DNA of 64,000 nt from positions 6,944,001 through 7,008,000 of the forward strand of contig NZ_JAUSUZ010000001.1 of NCBI RefSeq assembly GCF_030813715.1, written 5' to 3'. The notes under the pieces are model-generated. The model worked only from the letters and a program-made list of their open reading frames with translations. It was not told the origin of the DNA and ran no database searches. The stretch comes from Catenuloplanes indicus. Its GTDB lineage: Bacteria; Actinomycetota; Actinomycetes; Mycobacteriales; Micromonosporaceae. A program made the translations under genes and the position numbers. Shown piece by piece: positions 1 through 6,625 of this stretch (position 1 is its first letter; the number at the start of each line of letters is the position of its first letter).

Positions 1-308
1 AGCGTCGCCCGGCCGAAGTCGGTGCGCCCGGGCAGCCGGTGCCGCACCCGCGCGAACACCACGGCCAGCACCAGCGCGAGGCAGACCGCGACCGCGAGCG
101 CGGCCACCATGCCGCCGGCGATCTGCGTGGCGCGGCCGACGAGCGCCTCCTCCGCGGGCTCACCCGCGGTGCGCGCCTCCTCCACGGCGAGCGCGCGCTC
201 GATGACCGGCTCGACGACGACGAAGGCGACCAGCGAGGCGGCCACCCCGGCCGCGACGCCGGCGAGCGCGCCCCGCCGCAGCACGCCGCCCAGCGTGACC
301 GCGCCCAT
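1..308 (-). CDS. cbtA: CbtA-like cobalt transporter subunit (partial, 3' end outside window)
   Basis: Only the first ~102 residues are present because the gene runs off the window start. CbtA is the integral membrane partner of CbtB in predicted B12-regulated cobalt uptake. Two hydrophobic segments are visible (about residues 10-33 and 68-90), separated by an acidic loop, as expected for the N-terminal part of the family. The ATG shares one base with the stop codon of cbtB (TGATG), so the two are translationally coupled and share the upstream cobalamin riboswitch. The assignment rests mainly on this pairing with a clear CbtB; cobalt is the predicted substrate, not a demonstrated one. Confidence 0.8.
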   Translation of the reverse strand, partial: MGAVTLGGVLRRGALAGVAAGVAASLVAFVVVEPVIERALAVEEARTAGEPAEEALVGRATQIAGGMVAALAVAVCLALVLAVVFARVRHRLPGRTDFGRAT

Positions 309-517
309 CAGTGACACGGAACGCCGAGCGCGTGCCGGCCGTCGTGGGTGAACTCGTGCAGGTACTCCGCGACCGCGCCGGTCGTGACCAGCCCGTTCTC
401 CTGCAGCAGCAGGTAGAACACGACGAGCGCGACGACGGCCAGCAGCCAGGCGAGCAGCGGCACCCGGATCGGGGCGACGGCGGGGTCGACGGCCGGTGCG
501 GAAACGTGGGACGGCAT
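308..517 (-). CDS. cbtB: CbtB cobalt transporter subunit
   Basis: A 69-residue protein with one membrane span (about residues 22-40) followed by the C-terminal motif HEFTHDGRHALGVPCH, whose regularly placed histidines and terminal Cys-His are the signature of CbtB; the histidines probably bind the metal. Length matches the family (about 60-70 residues). It is the first gene of cbtB-cbtA and lies about 40 bases downstream of a cobalamin riboswitch, which is the usual arrangement in bacteria that import cobalt for B12 synthesis. Acts in the cytoplasmic membrane with CbtA. Confidence 0.92.
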   Translation of the reverse strand: MPSHVSAPAVDPAVAPIRVPLLAWLLAVVALVVFYLLLQENGLVTTGAVAEYLHEFTHDGRHALGVPCH

Positions 518-554
518 GATGAATGATCCTCTCGTCCATGCCTCGTGGCGATGT

Positions 555-712
555 GATGCGTCGCCATGGCCGGTCTCCTGGCTCCCGGATCATCACGCCC
601 GCCCCGGCCTTCCCAGACCCGCGAGGATCCGGTGGCGAGGGTGGAGCGGGCACTCCCCGGTCACAGTGGCGAGGACCGCGCCGGAATCACACCGGCTTCC
701 CGAGCACCATGG
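555..712 (-). promoter_or_regulatory. Cobalamin (AdoCbl) riboswitch upstream of cbtBA
   Basis: Read on the minus strand the leader contains the conserved cobalamin riboswitch elements in order: GGGAAGCCGGTG and GATTCCGGC near 705-680, the core GCCACTGTGA near 669-660, and the B12 box GAGCCAGGAGACCGGCC at 584-568, ending about 40 bases before cbtB. Binding of adenosylcobalamin is expected to switch off cbtBA when B12 is plentiful. Exact 5' end is approximate. Confidence 0.93.
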
Positions 713-775
713 CCCGCGCAGCGTACCGCCGCCCGAATTCCGCGGACAAGAGCTGGTGATCGATGCCCCACATGA

Positions 776-810
776 TCGAGGCGCCGTGCACAGCGTGCAC
801 GGCGCCTCGA
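776..810 (-). terminator. Strong hairpin terminator after trmB
   Basis: A perfect 16-bp inverted repeat (776-791 and 795-810) with a 3-base loop lies 9 bases past the trmB stop codon. There is no long T-run, as is common for terminators in GC-rich actinobacteria. Confidence 0.8.
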
Positions 811-819
811 TGACCGGCT

Positions 820-1608
820 CTAGACCTGCTCGTCCTCGGTGGGGGAGCGGTGGAAGATCACGTCGTAGATGCGGCGGTGGGCCGCGATGCCACGGCGCTC
901 GAACTTCGTCATCGGACGGTGCTCCGGCCGCGGCGCGAACCGGTCGAACGCGTTGGTCAGGCCCGGTTCCGCGGTCAGCGTCTCCAGCATGGCCTCCGCG
1001 TACTCCGCCCAGTCGGTGGCGCAGTGCAGCGTGCCGCCCGGGCGCAGCCGCGAGCGGAGCAGCCCGACGTGCGCGGGCTGGATCAGCCGGCGCTTGTGGT
1101 GCCGCGCCTTCGGCCACGGGTCCGGGAAGAAGACGTGGATCGCGTCCAGCGAGCCGGGCGCGAGCTGGTGACCGACCAGCGTCAGCGCGTCGCCGAGCGC
1201 GACCCGCACGTTCGTTAGGCCGCGGCGCTCGCTCATGCTCAGCAGGTTGCCGACGCCGGGCGTGTGCACCTCGACCGCCAGGTAATCGCGCTCCGGGTCG
1301 GCCGCGGCCATCGCCACGGTCGCCTCACCCATGCCGGAACCGATCTCCAGCACCGTGGGCGCCTCGCGGCCGAAGAGCGCGGCGAGGTCGAGCGGCAGCG
1401 CCGTGGCCGGGTCGAGCGGCACGTCGACGCCGTGGCTCTCCCACAGCCGCTCCATCGCGTCGTGGTGCTTCGGACTCATCCGCCCCCGGCGGGGATGGAA
1501 CGTCCGCACCCGGGCGGGAGGCAGCGCGTTGATCTGATCGGCCAGCGCCTCCATGTCCGCGGACAGCTGGAGCGCTTCGTCAAGATCAGTGTTCGTCTCG
1601 ATACTCAT
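820..1608 (-). CDS. trmB: tRNA (guanosine(46)-N7)-methyltransferase TrmB
   Basis: Transfers a methyl group from S-adenosylmethionine to N7 of G46 in the variable loop of tRNAs. The protein shows the SAM-binding motif EIGSGMGEAT and the TrmB signature FFPDPWPKARHHKRRL, with the C-terminal region typical of the family. An N-terminal extension of ~45 residues precedes the basic PRRGRMS segment. The ATG at 1608 is chosen; a TTG three codons upstream is also possible and neither has a clear ribosome site, so the message may be leaderless. It stands alone: the neighbour downstream is cbtBA on its own riboswitch and a strong hairpin ends the transcript. Confidence 0.93.
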   Translation of the reverse strand: MSIETNTDLDEALQLSADMEALADQINALPPARVRTFHPRRGRMSPKHHDAMERLWESHGVDVPLDPATALPLDLAALFGREAPTVLEIGSGMGEATVAMAAADPERDYLAVEVHTPGVGNLLSMSERRGLTNVRVALGDALTLVGHQLAPGSLDAIHVFFPDPWPKARHHKRRLIQPAHVGLLRSRLRPGGTLHCATDWAEYAEAMLETLTAEPGLTNAFDRFAPRPEHRPMTKFERRGIAAHRRIYDVIFHRSPTEDEQV

Positions 1609-1694
1609 CAGACCCAAGACAATACCCAGCGGGTACGACAGAAGCGCAGCTCCCGCCGTACCCGTGCTGGGGTTTAGTGGTTGTTTGCGGGTGT

Positions 1695-2846
1695 TTATCC
1701 GAAAGTGCAGGTAGTGGCAGGAGTCGGATTACTCCCCGTCCACGACGCGATGAACCCGGCCGTGGTGGAGGCGCCCGGCGCGAGCACGCCGTTCCAGGAC
1801 GCGTTGCTCACCGTGACATCGACACCCGATTGGGTGACATTCCCACCCCACGCCTGCGACACGGTCTGCCCGGCGCCGAACGCGAACCGCGCGGTCCACG
1901 ACCGGCTGGCCGCGCTACCGCCGTTGGCGATCACCACCTCGCCCTGGAAGCCGCCCTGCCACTGACCGACGATCGTGTACGTGGCGGTGCAGCCCCCGCC
2001 GGAGCCGCCGGTGGGCGTGGGGCTGCCGGTCGGTCCGGGCGTCGGGCCGGCCGTCGGCGACGGGCTGCCGGTGCCGGTCGGCGTCGGCGTGGGCTGGGTG
2101 CCGTTGATGGCCGCGACCAGCGGCGCATACCACCTGTTCGCGATCTTCGCGTCGCCGGCCGCGTTCGGGTGCACGCCGTCGCCGGTGTCGGTCGCCGGTA
2201 CGAAACCGGTCCACTGATCCACCACCGTGATCGGCGACGCGGCCGTGCTCCTCGACGCGGCCCACGCCGGGATCGCCGCGTTGAACGCCACGGTCCGCGC
2301 CGCGCACTCGGTGCAGCTCGGCGGGTCAACCGGGATGATCTGCGCGACCAGGATGCGCATGCCGGGATTACCGGCACGCATCTGGTCGACCAGCGTGGAG
2401 AACGCGGCCAGGATCGTGGCCGGTGCGATGTTGCTCCACACGTCGTTCGTGCCGAGGTGCATCATCACGACGTCCGGGTCGGTCGCGGCCAGCCAGCCCG
2501 GCAGCAGCGACTGGCCGGCGATGTTCGTGGCCAGGTAGCCGCCGTGGCCCTCGTTCTCGCCGTCGTAGGCGAAGCCGCAGCCCTGCGGCGGCAGCGTGCC
2601 CACGAAGTCGGTGTTCGTGACGCCGGCGGCCTGCAGCTTCTGCCAGAGCAGCGCGCGCCAGCAGCCGGGCGAGCCGGTGATCGAGTCGCCCAGCGCCATG
2701 ATCCGTACCGGATCGGCCTGGGCCTCGAGGTCGTTGCCGGCCAGCGCGGGCCGGATGGTGATCAGCGCGAGGACGACCGCGGTGATCGTCACGATGGTGG
2801 CGAGGATGCCGGGAAGACGGGGGCGCCGTCGGCGGTTCACGGGCAT
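1695..2846 (-). CDS. Secreted SGNH/GDSL esterase (CE3-like) with C-terminal CBM2
   Basis: A 383-residue secreted enzyme: basic N-terminus and hydrophobic signal segment (about residues 10-36), SGNH hydrolase domain (about 46-250) with the nucleophile block MALGDSIT (Ser55), the GTNDVW block and the catalytic DGVHPN block, then a Pro/Thr/Ser/Gly-rich linker (about 253-285) and a family 2 cellulose/xylan-binding module with its bracketing cysteines and conserved Trp residues. The order resembles carbohydrate esterase family 3 acetyl xylan esterases, so deacetylation of plant polysaccharide is the likely role; substrate is inferred. It has no operon partner; the TolB-like gene upstream is separated by about 140 bases that hold no gene. 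Confidence 0.87.
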   Translation of the reverse strand: MPVNRRRRPRLPGILATIVTITAVVLALITIRPALAGNDLEAQADPVRIMALGDSITGSPGCWRALLWQKLQAAGVTNTDFVGTLPPQGCGFAYDGENEGHGGYLATNIAGQSLLPGWLAATDPDVVMMHLGTNDVWSNIAPATILAAFSTLVDQMRAGNPGMRILVAQIIPVDPPSCTECAARTVAFNAAIPAWAASRSTAASPITVVDQWTGFVPATDTGDGVHPNAAGDAKIANRWYAPLVAAINGTQPTPTPTGTGSPSPTAGPTPGPTGSPTPTGGSGGGCTATYTIVGQWQGGFQGEVVIANGGSAASRSWTARFAFGAGQTVSQAWGGNVTQSGVDVTVSNASWNGVLAPGASTTAGFIASWTGSNPTPATTCTFG

Positions 2847-2987
2847 GATTCATCTCCGAACGGGTTCGCTGCGGTGGAGAACTGCAGCGTGGCGAGGCTC
2901 CCGGCCGGCTGGTGAGGGGGAGGCTCTGCCCTGCCTCCCGCGCGGCGGGCCCGTACGGCTCCGCGGCTATCTTAGGTCAAAGTTCGT

Positions 2988-4001
2988 CTATGGACGGGGC
3001 TCCGGCTGCGATCCCTGGCGCAGCGCGGTCCGCGTGCTGCCGGACGTGTCCAGCTGGAAGATCCACGAGCGTCCGTCGCGCTCCCCGGTGAGGTACGCGG
3101 TGCGCGCGGTCCGGTAGCTCAGCTCCCGGTCACCGGGCACGCCGAGGGTGCGCTTGGCGCCGGTCGCCGGGTCGTACTCGATCACGGTCAACTTTGCGGA
3201 CGTGCTCGCGGTCCAGGTCAGGCGTGCCCCGTCCGGCCGCCACGACGGCACGGTCGCGGACCCGCTCTTCTGGCCCCCACCGCCGAACGTGGCCACCGCG
3301 CGCTCACCCGCGTCCGCCACGGTCCCGATCGTCAGGCACGCGTCGTAGATCGACTCGCACATCCCGCCCCGGAAGGCGATCCGCTTGCCGTCCGGCGCCC
3401 AGGAGACCGTGTCGTCCACCGCGATCCGCTCACTCAGCGTGCCGCCGCGGGCGGGCTCCGGCTTCTCCGCTGGCAGCGGCTGCCCCTTGCACTCCGCCGG
3501 GAACAGCACCTCCGGCGTGGTCTTCCCGCTGGTCGCGACCCGGTAGACGACCGGACCGCCGGTGCACCCGGGCGCCGCGAACGCCAGCCACTTCCCGTCC
3601 GGCGACCAGTCCGCACCGCCGGACGCGTGCGCACCCAGATCGCGCCGCCCGCTGCCGTCCGCGTTCATGACCCAGATGCGGTTCTTCAACAGGTACGCGA
3701 TGCGCTTGCCGTCCGGCGACCACCGCGGCCGCGCCGCGCCCCCACCGGTGGTGAGCCGCTTCTCCACGGCTCCCCGCAGCAGCATGACGTTCCCGTCCCG
3801 CACGAACACCAGCTCGTGCCCGGCCGCCTTGACGTTGACGGCTGCCTTGACGTTGACGGCCGCCTTGCCCGCGGCCGGTGCGGGCTGCGCGTGGGCGACG
3901 GCGGGCAGTGCGGTCAGAGCCGCGATCGAGAGTGCGGCCGTGAATCCGGCCCGGCCGGCCCTGCGTGCGGCGTGCCGGCAACGGCTGATGGTCCTGCGCA
4001 T
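2988..4001 (-). CDS. Secreted TolB-like beta-propeller (PD40) protein
   Basis: A 337-residue exported protein. A twin basic N-terminus and hydrophobic segment ending ALPAVAHAQ form a signal peptide; the rest holds repeated PD40/WD40-like blades such as PRWSPDGKRIAYL, ADWSPDGKWLAFA, VSWAPDGKRIAF and PSWRPDGARLTWT. It probably folds as a six- or seven-bladed propeller like the C-terminal domain of TolB, but no TolB N-terminal domain or Pal/Tol genes are nearby, so its partner is unknown. The ATG at 4001 has a GGGGGA ribosome site 7 bases upstream. Just after the signal peptide an 18-bp stretch is duplicated in tandem (near 3829-3866), giving AAVNVKAAVNVKA. Confidence 0.8.
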   Translation of the reverse strand: MRRTISRCRHAARRAGRAGFTAALSIAALTALPAVAHAQPAPAAGKAAVNVKAAVNVKAAGHELVFVRDGNVMLLRGAVEKRLTTGGGAARPRWSPDGKRIAYLLKNRIWVMNADGSGRRDLGAHASGGADWSPDGKWLAFAAPGCTGGPVVYRVATSGKTTPEVLFPAECKGQPLPAEKPEPARGGTLSERIAVDDTVSWAPDGKRIAFRGGMCESIYDACLTIGTVADAGERAVATFGGGGQKSGSATVPSWRPDGARLTWTASTSAKLTVIEYDPATGAKRTLGVPGDRELSYRTARTAYLTGERDGRSWIFQLDTSGSTRTALRQGSQPEPRP

Positions 4002-4224
4002 CACGGTCCCCCGAGCTCGTGATTCCGCGATCCTGCGGCGATCGCTGCCGTGCTTCACGGGACACGATCGTCGCAACCGAACGGCACCTGAGTGCTTCCC
4101 GGTCAGCACCTTAGACGGCTTCGCCCGCAAAAACCGGATTTACCGCAAATCGGGCGCGTCCGAGTGACGCGCGGCCCGGCAACCCGCAGCAAGCGGGCCG
4201 CCGGGCCGCGCGGTCGGCGGGCTC

Positions 4225-4258
4225 GTTCAGCCGGCGATGCCGTTCAGCCGGCGATGCC
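4225..4258. repeat. 17-bp tandem duplication
   Basis: The 17-mer gttcagccggcgatgcc occurs twice in a row (4225-4241, 4242-4258), directly before the 19-bp array. Intergenic; no gene is seen between 4002 and 4432. Confidence 0.95.
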
Positions 4259-4273
4259 GGCCACGTGACAGGG

Positions 4274-4357
4274 TCGGCCAGGTGGCGCGATGTCGGCCAG
4301 GTGGCGCGATGTCGGCCAGGTGGCGCGATGTCGGCCAGGTGGCGCGATGTCGGCCAG
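4274..4357. repeat. 19-bp intergenic tandem repeat, 4.4 copies
   Basis: Four identical copies of tcggccaggtggcgcgatg (4274-4292, 4293-4311, 4312-4330, 4331-4349) and a partial fifth. There are no spacers, so this is a minisatellite-like array and not CRISPR. It lies 76 bases past the stop of the unknown gene at 4433-5074. No function can be assigned. Confidence 0.95.
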
Positions 4358-4432
4358 ACGGCCGGGGCGGCCAGCTGGCAGGGGGCGGGTGGCGGGGTCG
4401 GTCAGGCGGCGGGGGTGGTCGGGCCGGAGTGG

Positions 4433-5074
4433 TCAGGCAGCGGTGGACCACATCGCGGCGAACGCGGCGGCCTCGCCGGTGAGCCAGCGGTGGATGTCGG
4501 CGGGCTTGGTGGCCGGGTTGGCGCGGAAGACGTCGCCGCGGCGCACGTCGACCAGCACCGGCTCCGCGTGCGGCAGGATCTGGTCCATGTGGGCGGCCAT
4601 CAGGTGCAGCGTGGCCACCACGGCCTCGTCACCGGGCGGCGCCTCGTCGAAGTGCAGGCGGACGGCCTCGGCGCGGCCCCCCTCGTACCGCAGGCCGAGG
4701 TGGGGGTTGATCTTGACGGGCAGTCCGCCGATCACCGCGAGCGCGTCCCGCGTCTGTGCGAGCCACACCTTGTCCAGGTCGCCGAGCGTCTCCACGTAAC
4801 GCGTCGCACCCGCGGCCGACACCTCGTAGAGCGGTTGCCAGCGCGGCTTGACCGCCTTGACCACGGCCGCGAGATGCGTGCCCGGCGTGCGGAACTGGAT
4901 GTCGGCCTTGAGCGCCTTGACGAGCTGACCGTGTGGGTTGAAGCCCGATTTGGCCTGCCGCGCCCGGCGGAGCCCGCTGACGAAGGAGGCCTTTTTCGGC
5001 CCGGTCCGGCCGACGTAGCGGGTGAACGAGAGCATCGTCGCGTACGGCGTGAGATCGGTCTCGAGAGTGGGCAC
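4433..5074 (-). CDS. Uncharacterised protein (213 aa)
   Basis: I do not recognise this family. The protein is soluble and mixed in composition, with a basic N-terminal third (segment GPKKASFVSGLRRARQAKSG) and an acidic C-terminal half ending in a Trp-containing stretch; no signal peptide or membrane segment is seen. The GTG at 5074 is preferred because a GGGAGG ribosome site sits about 10 bases upstream; the open frame continues upstream to 5356 but that part reads through AT-richer, repeat-containing DNA and looks non-coding. It stands alone, divergent from the DUF4240 gene, with short tandem repeats downstream. Confidence 0.65.
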   Translation of the reverse strand: MPTLETDLTPYATMLSFTRYVGRTGPKKASFVSGLRRARQAKSGFNPHGQLVKALKADIQFRTPGTHLAAVVKAVKPRWQPLYEVSAAGATRYVETLGDLDKVWLAQTRDALAVIGGLPVKINPHLGLRYEGGRAEAVRLHFDEAPPGDEAVVATLHLMAAHMDQILPHAEPVLVDVRRGDVFRANPATKPADIHRWLTGEAAAFAAMWSTAA

Positions 5075-5187
5075 GGTTGAAGATCCTCCCTGGTGGGGTG
5101 GTGTCTTTCGAACACACATACTAATCGACGGGTACGACATTTCCCACCCGCGGTGGCCGTACGGTGATGTCCCGTCCGTCGATAGAT

Positions 5188-5250
5188 GGCCAGTCCGCTC
5201 GAAGTTGGCCATCGGCGTGGCCGCGTCCGCTTGAAGGTGGCCACTGACGC
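5188..5250. repeat. Imperfect TGGCCA-type direct repeats in the divergent intergenic region
   Basis: Two related units, tccgctcgaagttggcca and tccgcttgaaggtggcca, about 32 bases apart, with further ggcca copies between them. The pattern recalls the multiple terminal repeats of IS21-family elements, but no istA/istB is present, so this can only be a suspected remnant. Confidence 0.4.
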
Positions 5251-5327
5251 GGTGCCTGTTGGAGCCCCGCGCTTCCGGGGTGTCGGCGGCGAAGCTTACG
5301 ATCATGCGCTCGGGGACGGGGGCAGAC

Positions 5328-5888
5328 ATGGACATCGACGGGTTTTGGGCGATCATCGAAGGCTCGGGGCGGGGTACCGAGCCCGTCGAGCGGGGAAAGT
5401 GGATCGAGAGGGCGCTGGCCGGGCTGAGCGTGGAGGATCTGGTCGACTTCCAGGATCACCTCGACGAGCAGATGAGCCGGGTATGCGGCGACTTGATGGG
5501 CGAGGCTGCCACCTTGATCCTGTGCGGCTGCGGCGACGACAGTTTCTGTCGGTTCCAAGCGTGGCTTGTCGGTCTGGGGCGGGAGACCCTGGACCGGGTG
5601 GCCGACGACCCGGACCTGCTCGCTGACGAGCCCGAGGTGCGACGGCTGGCTGAACGGCATCCGCGAGACTGGACGAACGAGGAGTACCCCTGGTTCGAGG
5701 AACTCGAGTTCGTCGCCGTTCACGAATACGAGCGGCGTGAACTCGATACGGACAGCATCTACGACGCACTCAGGGCCCGCGATGACGCAGACACCACGCC
5801 ACGCCGAGACCGCGAGGCGGACGACCGCGACCCGGATGAGGCGCTGCCCAGGCTGACCGCCATGTTCGGGGGCCGGATGTGGGATTGA
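5328..5888 (+). CDS. DUF4240 domain protein
   Basis: The start MDIDGFW, the segment DFQDHLDEQMSRVC, the cysteine-containing CGCGDDSF and QAWLVGLGRE blocks match the DUF4240 family, whose biochemical function is unknown; members often occur singly or near polymorphic-toxin immunity genes in actinobacteria. The conserved domain covers about residues 1-125; the C-terminal ~60 residues are highly charged (Asp/Arg rich) and probably disordered. The ATG at 5328 is chosen because the family begins there and a GGGGG tract lies upstream. The gene appears intact, 54 bases before decayed transposase sequence. Confidence 0.8.
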   Translation: MDIDGFWAIIEGSGRGTEPVERGKWIERALAGLSVEDLVDFQDHLDEQMSRVCGDLMGEAATLILCGCGDDSFCRFQAWLVGLGRETLDRVADDPDLLADEPEVRRLAERHPRDWTNEEYPWFEELEFVAVHEYERRELDTDSIYDALRARDDADTTPRRDREADDRDPDEALPRLTAMFGGRMWD

Positions 5889-5941
5889 CCCGGCTGTTGT
5901 CGGCACTCACTGACATCAACCAACCTGTCGGCAGTGGTCGG

Positions 5942-6245
5942 GGTATCGCGTCCCAGCCGTTCTAGCTGTTCCGGGACGAACAGGGTCGCCCCCGATCGCA
6001 CGCTCCCGACTATTTCGCTCGTCTGATCGATGGCAGCGCGGTCGTGGTCGACTGCCGTCCCGCGAATCGGACAAGCCACGCGACGCTGCGGCTGTCGCGG
6101 CGACTCAGCGAGCCCGTGAGCTGGTCGGATGGGGATATCGGCTCACCGGCGAGCCTAATCCGGTTCTGAGAACCAACGTGCGATGGCCGGCAGGATATCG
6201 ACATCCGCGTTACCGCGTTCCCGGCGTCTTCGCGGGGCCGCTCGC
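5942..6245 (+). pseudogene. Decayed TnsA-like heteromeric transposase endonuclease fragment
   Basis: Reading on the plus strand from 5942 gives GIASQPF, an in-frame TAG (5963-5965) where the family has Trp, then LFRDEQGRPRSHAPDYFARL and VVVDCRPANR. A one-base frameshift near 6070 moves the reading to DKPRDAAAVAATQRARELVG, then WGYRLTGEP, NVRWPAGYRHPRYR. These blocks, in this order, are those of actinobacterial TnsA-like endonuclease subunits of Tn7-like heteromeric transposases (including the catalytic-core VVDCRP strand). The N-terminal third and the C-terminus are missing. No TnsB, TnsC or TnsD partner remains. Recognised from family motifs only; boundaries are approximate. Confidence 0.75.
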
Positions 6246-6284
6246 CGATACCTCGGAGCTATCCCTGGCCACGCTGCCAGTCTG

Positions 6285-6600
6285 TGACGCAACATCGCAT
6301 CGAGCGCGATGACCGCCTCGGTCCGGTCCGGGTGGCGCCCGAGATCGAATGCCGTCCGCCCCGGCGTCGTCACCGGCACCCCCGCTCAGCACGACCATGT
6401 CCTCGGCCGGCAGCGTCGCGTGCGTGATCGTCAGTCTCGGCGACCCGCGGAGCCGGCTCGCGGGTGGAATCGTCACGTGCGCCGGCGGCCTCCCGAGCGG
6501 CAGCAGGTCCACCTTCCACAGCCAGGCCGCGGACACGCCACTGATCGCGCTCCCCGGCGGTACGAGCAGCGACGCCGCCTCGCACCACGCCCGATGACCT
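6285..6600 (-). pseudogene. Truncated, frameshifted DUF559/AbiEi-like gene remnant
   Basis: On the minus strand one frame (about 6600-6385) reads EAASLLVPPGSAISGVSAAW, then VDLLPLGRPPAHVTIP, and a second frame (about 6382-6285) continues PVTTPGRTAFDLGRHPDRTE and AVIALDAML. Together they match the middle of actinobacterial DUF559 proteins, which carry an AbiEi-like N-terminal part and a Vsr-like endonuclease C-terminal part. The frames are joined by one extra G in a run of five near 6379-6384; removing it restores a continuous frame. Both the N-terminal helix-turn-helix part and the C-terminal endonuclease part are absent, so the gene is dead even if the frameshift were a sequencing error. Confidence 0.7.
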
Positions 6601-6625
6601 ACGTCGCCGCCGCCGGCCGCACAAC

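Noticed and set aside
4274-4357. Possible CRISPR array
   Set aside because: Repeats are directly adjacent with no spacers and no cas genes are nearby.
4433-5356. Longer form of the unknown 213-residue protein, extended upstream to 5356
   Set aside because: The extra 94 residues have no homology feel, cross the direct repeats, and lack a ribosome site, whereas GTG 5074 has a good one.
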